Of a stretch of DNA of 18,826 nucleotides, positions 15,054 through 18,826 are shown piece by piece. The DNA is taken from the NCBI GenBank assembly GCA_002412595.1, contig DHVJ01000064.1, positions 24,835 to 43,660 of the forward strand. Direction: 5' to 3'. The stretch's first letter is position 1, and the number at the start of each line of letters is the position of its first letter. A program made the position numbers and the translations under genes. The stretch comes from Anaerolineaceae bacterium UBA5211. GTDB taxonomy: Bacteria; Chloroflexota; Anaerolineae; Anaerolineales; Anaerolineaceae. The notes below the pieces were generated by a model. That model was not told the DNA's origin and did no database searches. It saw only the letters and a program-made list of their open reading frames with translations.

Positions 15054-15948
15054 GTTCAATCCGGTTTACGTGCGCGTTCCGGCCACTACCGCCAACCTGG
15101 GCCCCGGCTTCGATTGCCTGGGGCTGGCACTAGATATCTGGAATGAAGTCCGGTTCACGCCGGTTGACAAAGGCTATACCGTGGAAATTGAAGGGGAAGG
15201 CACGGGGAAATTAGCTGCCGACCGCAGCAACCTGATCTTTCAGGCCGCTGAGAAATTATTCGAGCTGGAGGGTGTAGCTTTCCCGCAAGGATTGTCCCTG
15301 CGCTGCCAAAACGCCATCCCGATTTCTTCCGGTTTGGGTTCCAGTGCCTCCGCCATCGTGGCGGGTCTGCTGGGCGCCAAACGCATGCTGAACAGCGCAA
15401 TTTCCAAATCCGATTTATTAGCGTTAGCGGCGGACTTTGAAGGTCACGCCGATAACGCAGCCGCGTGCCTGTTGGGCGGGCTGGTAGTAACGCTGCGCAC
15501 GGAAAGCAGCTGGATTGCGGAGAAAGTCCCCATGCAGTTCCTACACGCAGTCATCGTGCTGCCGAACATCTCGTTAAGCACACACCAAGCGCGCGCCGCC
15601 CTGCCCGCTTCCATCAGCCATGCGTGTGCGGTAGCCAACATCAGCCGTACAGCGCTGTTGGTCAACGCCCTGCGCGACGGCCGCCGCGATTTGTTCCGCA
15701 CCGCCATGCAGGACTGCCTGCACCAACCTTACCGCCTGAACTTGATGCCGGGCGCGGCTGAGGCACTGCAAGCCGCTTATGATGCCGGCGCATTTGGCGC
15801 TGCGCTCTCCGGCGCCGGACCCAGCCTGATCGCCTTCGCAGATGAGTATTTGGATGAGATTGGACAAGCCATGCAAAGTGCTTACTCCACCCAAGGTATT
15901 GATAGCCGCATTTTCAGCAGCTACTCTACCAATCTGGGGGCAGCATAG
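15046..15948 (+). CDS. thrB: Homoserine kinase
   Basis: A GHMP-family kinase that phosphorylates homoserine with ATP, supplying the substrate of the threonine synthase encoded just upstream. The 300 residues show the three GHMP motifs: VRVPATTANLGPGFDCLGLAL (9-29), the ATP-binding IPISSGLGSSASAIVAG (91-107), and FGAALSGAGPSLIAF near the C-terminus. EGHADNAAACLLGG follows motif 2 and is typical of homoserine kinases. The ATG at 15046 follows AAAAGG by nine bases and lies inside the thrC end. GC content is high here (one 60-base line at 15721 counts 62%). Only 43 bases separate it from the convergent exporter gene. They hold an AT-only inverted repeat (15962-15969 with 15984-15991) but no clear terminator. 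Confidence 0.97.
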   Translation: MTEFNPVYVRVPATTANLGPGFDCLGLALDIWNEVRFTPVDKGYTVEIEGEGTGKLAADRSNLIFQAAEKLFELEGVAFPQGLSLRCQNAIPISSGLGSSASAIVAGLLGAKRMLNSAISKSDLLALAADFEGHADNAAACLLGGLVVTLRTESSWIAEKVPMQFLHAVIVLPNISLSTHQARAALPASISHACAVANISRTALLVNALRDGRRDLFRTAMQDCLHQPYRLNLMPGAAEALQAAYDAGAFGAALSGAGPSLIAFADEYLDEIGQAMQSAYSTQGIDSRIFSSYSTNLGAA

Positions 15949-15991
15949 TAGCTATGAAGTCATTAATTAAAGAAGATAGCAGATAATTAAT

Positions 15992-16606
15992 TTATTGATC
16001 CGTCAGTGCCAGTTTGACCGCAAACGCTGCAATCACCACAGCAAAAGCCTGCTGCATGCGCTGTACTGCCTGGGATGAATTCAGTAGATACGTACGAATG
16101 CTGCTGGCCAACAGGCCATACAAGGCAAAAACAATCAGGGTCAAGCCCATGAAGACGGCGCTCAGCAGCAGCATTTCCACGGTAGGGGCACTGGAATTTT
16201 CCGTGATGAAAAGCGGCAGAAATGAAAAGAAGAACAAGGTCAGCTTGGGATTGAGCAAGTTAATGGTAATAGCTTTCAGGATGATCTGTCCGGCGTTGGC
16301 CTCATGCCCTTCCTGCTTGAATTCCAACTTTCCGGCTTCGCGCCACATGTTCCAGGCTAGATAAAGCAGATAAGCCGCCCCAACCAATTTGATGACAGAG
16401 AAAATCTGCGCGCTCATGTTGAGAATGGCGGATAAACCTAAAACACTGGCCAGGATGTGTGGCAGAATGCCCAGGGTGCAGCCCAAAGCGGCCGCCAGGC
16501 TGGCCTGCCATTTATGCGTAATTCCGGTTGTGATCGTGTAAATCGCGCCTGTTCCTGGAATGAGTATAACGGCTAAAGATGTGAGTAAGAATTCTGTGTT
16601 GATCAT
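15992..16606 (-). CDS. LysE/RhtB-family amino acid exporter
   Basis: A small inner-membrane exporter of the LysE/RhtB superfamily, whose members pump out lysine, threonine, homoserine or related compounds. Five to six hydrophobic helices span the protein. Family signs are LLTSLAVILIPGTGAIYTI at the N-terminus (usual form PGP), the GCTLGILPHILASVLGLSA segment, LVGAAYLLYLAWNMWR, and LLNPKLTLFFFSFLPLF. I prefer the ATG at 16606 (204 residues): the longer frame starts with TTG at 16621 directly against the GGAAAGGA sequence, which would leave no spacer. Spacing from that sequence to the ATG is about 15 bases, somewhat long. It converges on thrB, and this location beside thrC-thrB suggests threonine or homoserine as substrate; that is inference from context. 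Confidence 0.9.
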   Translation of the reverse strand: MINTEFLLTSLAVILIPGTGAIYTITTGITHKWQASLAAALGCTLGILPHILASVLGLSAILNMSAQIFSVIKLVGAAYLLYLAWNMWREAGKLEFKQEGHEANAGQIILKAITINLLNPKLTLFFFSFLPLFITENSSAPTVEMLLLSAVFMGLTLIVFALYGLLASSIRTYLLNSSQAVQRMQQAFAVVIAAFAVKLALTDQ

Positions 16607-16678
16607 ATTTTTGATATTCAATCCTTTCCCAATTAATTATCACCAAACAATGTTTTTTTTCTCATTTTACGTTTGTAA

Positions 16679-16684
16679 TATAAT
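16679..16684 (+). promoter_or_regulatory. Putative -10 box of the lipoprotein gene
   Basis: A perfect TATAAT in a very AT-rich 106-base divergent gap between the exporter and the lipoprotein gene. No clear -35 box is seen upstream, where there is a run of eight T (16653-16660). The lipoprotein ATG follows 28 bases later with AAAGG at 16698-16702. Confidence 0.4.
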
Positions 16685-16712
16685 AAATAAAAAACTTAAA
16701 GGTTCAGAGAAA

Positions 16713-18005
16713 ATGGCCAAACAAAACTGTTTTCGAAAAATAAGTTTTTCCACATCAAGAATTCCTAATCATACCAGATGGATAATTTGTTTATTATTAA
16801 TGCTCTTGTTCGGCGCTTGCACGCCTGCCGCGACTGAAGAAGCCAACCCGCCCACAGAAGTGCCAACGCTCGCGGCCACCCCCACCTCCATTCCTCCACA
16901 ACCGGACACCGCTCTGGAGATAGCCCTGTCCAAGTTCGACGAGTACCAGACCTACACAGTCGCCTATACCCTGGTGTACGAATCCGGCACGTATGATTCG
17001 ACCAGCCTCGTCCAAAACACCCAATACGTCGATGCAGCTAACACGACTATCTTGATCGACAGTTACTCGGAGACGTTAAAACAATCCACCTACCAGAAAC
17101 TGTGCGTGGGTGAGCAATGCTATAAGTCAGACGCGACCGGACTCTTCAAACCCTCCAGCGGCCATTATTACCCACCCAAACCCGCTTTTAGCTTTCTGGA
17201 TATGGATGTCGATCAGGTGCTGGACAATGGCTATACTTACATCGGCAAAGAAATAAAGGATGGGCGCAATACCTTCAAATACCAGGTGCAGGCCAGCGAA
17301 GCGCAAATGGCCGACCCGGAATTGAGCCTGGCGCAGCCGGCGCCGGAGATATTCCTCTACGTGGACGCGCAGAGCGGTGACCTGCTGGGTTACGACACCT
17401 TCTACTATAAGACTTTCCAAGCCGCGGTTGACCATTACCAGGCCAACTACGTGTACAGTAGTTGGAATGAAAGCGAGTTCAGTAAACCCGAAGTTGTGGA
17501 AGTCAATAACACCGAATGGCAAACATACAACGGTGAATTTGCCTCCGCGCTCACCTTTGCGTTTCCCAAGGTGGATTACCTGGATGAGAGTTATGGTTCT
17601 CCAACCCTGAGCACTCCCTCCGGCAGCCGCATGTACTTCCAGCTTTTTGTGACCATCGCCACCCTGACGATGGTGGATGAATCCGAGGACATGGATAAAT
17701 CCCTTATGTGCGAAATGGTTTTCCGCGAATTCATCCTGGCTTACGACAAAACCGGCGCGACGCTGGAACGGGCGGAATGGCTGGAAGGCGCCAATTACCC
17801 CTTCTGTAAAGCCGTCATCAACACCGCCGACGGCCAGCAGGCTCGCTATCTTTTCAACGAACCCAATGAATTAACCCAGCGCAGCGGGCGCCTGCTGCCG
17901 CAGACTTTCTATGTCACGGTGATACCCGCAGATGGCGAGGATGTCAACACCGCCTTCTGGGACGTGATCCAGACCATTCAATTAGGACCGGAAACAGAAG
18001 GCTAA
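16713..18005 (+). CDS. Putative lipoprotein of unknown function
   Basis: A 430-residue protein with a type II signal peptide: basic start, hydrophobic WIICLLLMLLFG stretch (23-34) and lipobox LFGAC with the lipidated Cys at 36. A short Thr/Pro-rich spacer (about 38-62) follows, then a soluble region. The first part (about 65-260) has alternating strands, as in DEYQTYTVAYTLVYE, CVGEQCYKS and IFLYVDAQSGDLLGYDTFYYKT. This is reminiscent of LolA/LppX-like lipoprotein folds, where a curved sheet binds lipids, but that is a guess from pattern only. The second part (about 265-425) may be a separate domain. The frame is open upstream to 16560, but that start would overlap the divergent exporter gene; the ATG at 16713 has AAAGG ten bases upstream and gives a proper signal peptide. 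A single-gene unit ending in the terminator at 18037. Confidence 0.85.
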   Translation: MAKQNCFRKISFSTSRIPNHTRWIICLLLMLLFGACTPAATEEANPPTEVPTLAATPTSIPPQPDTALEIALSKFDEYQTYTVAYTLVYESGTYDSTSLVQNTQYVDAANTTILIDSYSETLKQSTYQKLCVGEQCYKSDATGLFKPSSGHYYPPKPAFSFLDMDVDQVLDNGYTYIGKEIKDGRNTFKYQVQASEAQMADPELSLAQPAPEIFLYVDAQSGDLLGYDTFYYKTFQAAVDHYQANYVYSSWNESEFSKPEVVEVNNTEWQTYNGEFASALTFAFPKVDYLDESYGSPTLSTPSGSRMYFQLFVTIATLTMVDESEDMDKSLMCEMVFREFILAYDKTGATLERAEWLEGANYPFCKAVINTADGQQARYLFNEPNELTQRSGRLLPQTFYVTVIPADGEDVNTAFWDVIQTIQLGPETEG

Positions 18006-18036
18006 CCTATTTATCCGCAATCCTTAATGAACAAGA

Positions 18037-18075
18037 AAGACCGCACAGTAACTGATGTGCGGTCTTGAAATTTTT
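18037..18075 (+). terminator. Rho-independent terminator
   Basis: A perfect 11-base inverted repeat (AAGACCGCACA at 18037-18047, TGTGCGGTCTT at 18056-18066) with an eight-base loop is followed, after four bases, by a run of five T and an AT-rich stretch. It ends the lipoprotein transcript. Read from the minus strand the hairpin also lies just after the leuS stop codon, but the T-run on that side is poor, so two-way function is uncertain. Confidence 0.85.
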
Positions 18076-18086
18076 ATATAATCTCT

Positions 18087-18826
18087 CTAGCCGACGATGT
18101 TGACCAGACGGCCCGGCACATAAATGACTTTACGGGGGGCTTTACCGTCCAACTGCTTCTGGATGGCTTCGCTGGCCAGGGCCAATTCCTTGGCTTGCGC
18201 TTCGGTGATATCGACCGGCACGACGATTTTGTCGCGCACCTTGCCGTTCACTTGCAGCACCAATTCAATTTCATCCTCTGCCGCCGCGGCTTCGTCATAT
18301 TCCGGCCAAGGCTGTGTGTGAATGGAATAAGGTTTGCCGAAACGCGCCCACAATTCCTCCGAAATGTGCGGGGCAACCGGCGCCATCATGCGCAGGTAGA
18401 TATCCACCGCTTCGTTCCAGGCTTTGGTGTTCCAACCGCCGGCGTCCTTGATGGCGGCCATCTCGTTCAACAATTCCATCAAAGCGGAAACGACGGTGTT
18501 GAACTCGAAGCGCTCAAAGTCATTGCCGACCGATTTCAGGGTTTGGTGGACTTTGCGGCGCAGTTTGCGGTCCAGCGCCTTGGTATCTTTGGCAGTCTGC
18601 CCTTCTTCCTGGAAGATAGACCAGACACGCCCCAGCCAGCGGTGCGAACCCTGGATGTTGCCCGGGTCCCACGGGCCGCCGATCTGCCAGCGGTAGCCGA
18701 ACATCAAATACGAGCGCACGGTATCCGCGCCGTACAAGCGCACCTGCTCGTCCGGGTCAACCACGTTGCCGCGCGACTTGCTCATGCGCTGACCGTCCGG
18801 GCCGAGGATCTGGCCCTGGTTGCGCA
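18087..18826 (-). CDS. leuS: Leucyl-tRNA synthetase, C-terminal part (5' end beyond right edge)
   Basis: The class I synthetase that charges tRNA-Leu. About 246 C-terminal residues are visible, with the frame open through the right edge. They start with a glycine-rich segment and QRMSKSRGNVVDP, the KMSKS ATP-binding loop with Arg in place of the first Lys. YGADTVRSYLMF and the WDPGNIQGSHRWLGRVW segment typical of LeuRS follow. The anticodon-binding helical domain comes next (MELLNEMAAIKD, MMAPVAPHISEELW), then the C-terminal VLQVNGKVRDKIVVP domain and an ending of VIYVPGRLVNIVG. The TAG stop is at 18089-18087, about 20 bases from the shared hairpin. An internal ATG at 18785 is the Met of the MSKS motif, not a start. 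Confidence 0.97.
   Translation of the reverse strand, partial: RNQGQILGPDGQRMSKSRGNVVDPDEQVRLYGADTVRSYLMFGYRWQIGGPWDPGNIQGSHRWLGRVWSIFQEEGQTAKDTKALDRKLRRKVHQTLKSVGNDFERFEFNTVVSALMELLNEMAAIKDAGGWNTKAWNEAVDIYLRMMAPVAPHISEELWARFGKPYSIHTQPWPEYDEAAAAEDEIELVLQVNGKVRDKIVVPVDITEAQAKELALASEAIQKQLDGKAPRKVIYVPGRLVNIVG

Noticed and set aside
15962..15991. AT-only inverted repeat between thrB and the exporter as a two-way terminator
   Set aside because: The 8-base stem is all A/T with a 14-base loop and no T-run, so it would be unstable.
16560..16712. Longer start of the lipoprotein gene at 16560
   Set aside because: It would overlap the divergent exporter gene and bury the signal peptide 51 residues in; the ATG at 16713 has a ribosome binding site and a normal lipoprotein N-terminus.
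1..18826. CRISPR arrays, tRNA or rRNA genes, transposases, toxin-antitoxin or phage genes
   Set aside because: No regular spaced repeats, tRNA-like cloverleaf sequence, transposase motifs or terminal inverted repeats were seen on either strand by eye.

Overview
The window looks like chromosomal DNA of a bacterium from phylum Chloroflexota, most likely class Anaerolineae. This is inferred from the style of the proteins: long Thr/Pro (TPT-type) linkers on envelope proteins, tandem FemAB-like proteins, and moderate GC content. No rRNA or other taxonomic marker is present, so the placement is tentative. All reading frames look intact. I see no insertion sequences, CRISPR arrays, tRNA or rRNA genes, and no gene-free stretch longer than about 150 bases.

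Layout. (1) Positions 1-1325, plus strand: the 3' end of an unrecognised gene overlaps psuG, a pseudouridine-5'-phosphate glycosidase. (2) Positions 1312-11275, minus strand: nine tightly packed genes, in transcription order ridA, an OmpR-type response regulator, a HAMP/HisKA sensor kinase, a family 2 glycosyltransferase, a polyprenyl glycosylphosphotransferase, a membrane nucleotide-sugar 4,6-dehydratase (WbpM/PglF/CapD type), two tandem FemAB-like aminoacyltransferases, and a two-helix membrane protein with Thr/Pro-rich linkers. Junctions run from a 17-base overlap to a 34-base gap, which suggests one cell-envelope operon under its own two-component system. (3) Positions 11420-15948, plus strand: prfA, prmC, tsaC/sua5, thrC and thrB, a translation-termination, tRNA-modification and threonine-biosynthesis run. 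(4) Positions 15992-16606, minus strand: a LysE/RhtB exporter beside the threonine genes. (5) Positions 16713-18005, plus strand: a lipoprotein of unknown function, followed by a clear hairpin terminator. (6) Positions 18087 to the right edge, minus strand: the C-terminal part of leuS.

How the genes fit together. In the minus-strand cluster, the dehydratase would make a UDP-4-keto-6-deoxy amino sugar, the phosphotransferase would load a sugar-1-phosphate onto the polyprenyl carrier, and the glycosyltransferase would extend it. No flippase, polymerase, ligase or ABC exporter is present, so export must be encoded elsewhere. The FemAB pair would add amino acids to a murein or glycan precursor, and the kinase/regulator pair plausibly senses the envelope and controls the set. 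In the plus-strand cluster, PrmC methylates the GGQ glutamine of the release factor encoded just upstream, and ThrB and ThrC carry out the last two steps of threonine synthesis. TsaC uses threonine, and the adjacent exporter could remove excess.

Nothing here is clearly a new defence or mobile system. The most interesting part is the envelope operon, which joins sugar-lipid synthesis, two FemAB paralogs and a Thr/Pro-rich surface protein under a co-transcribed two-component system.
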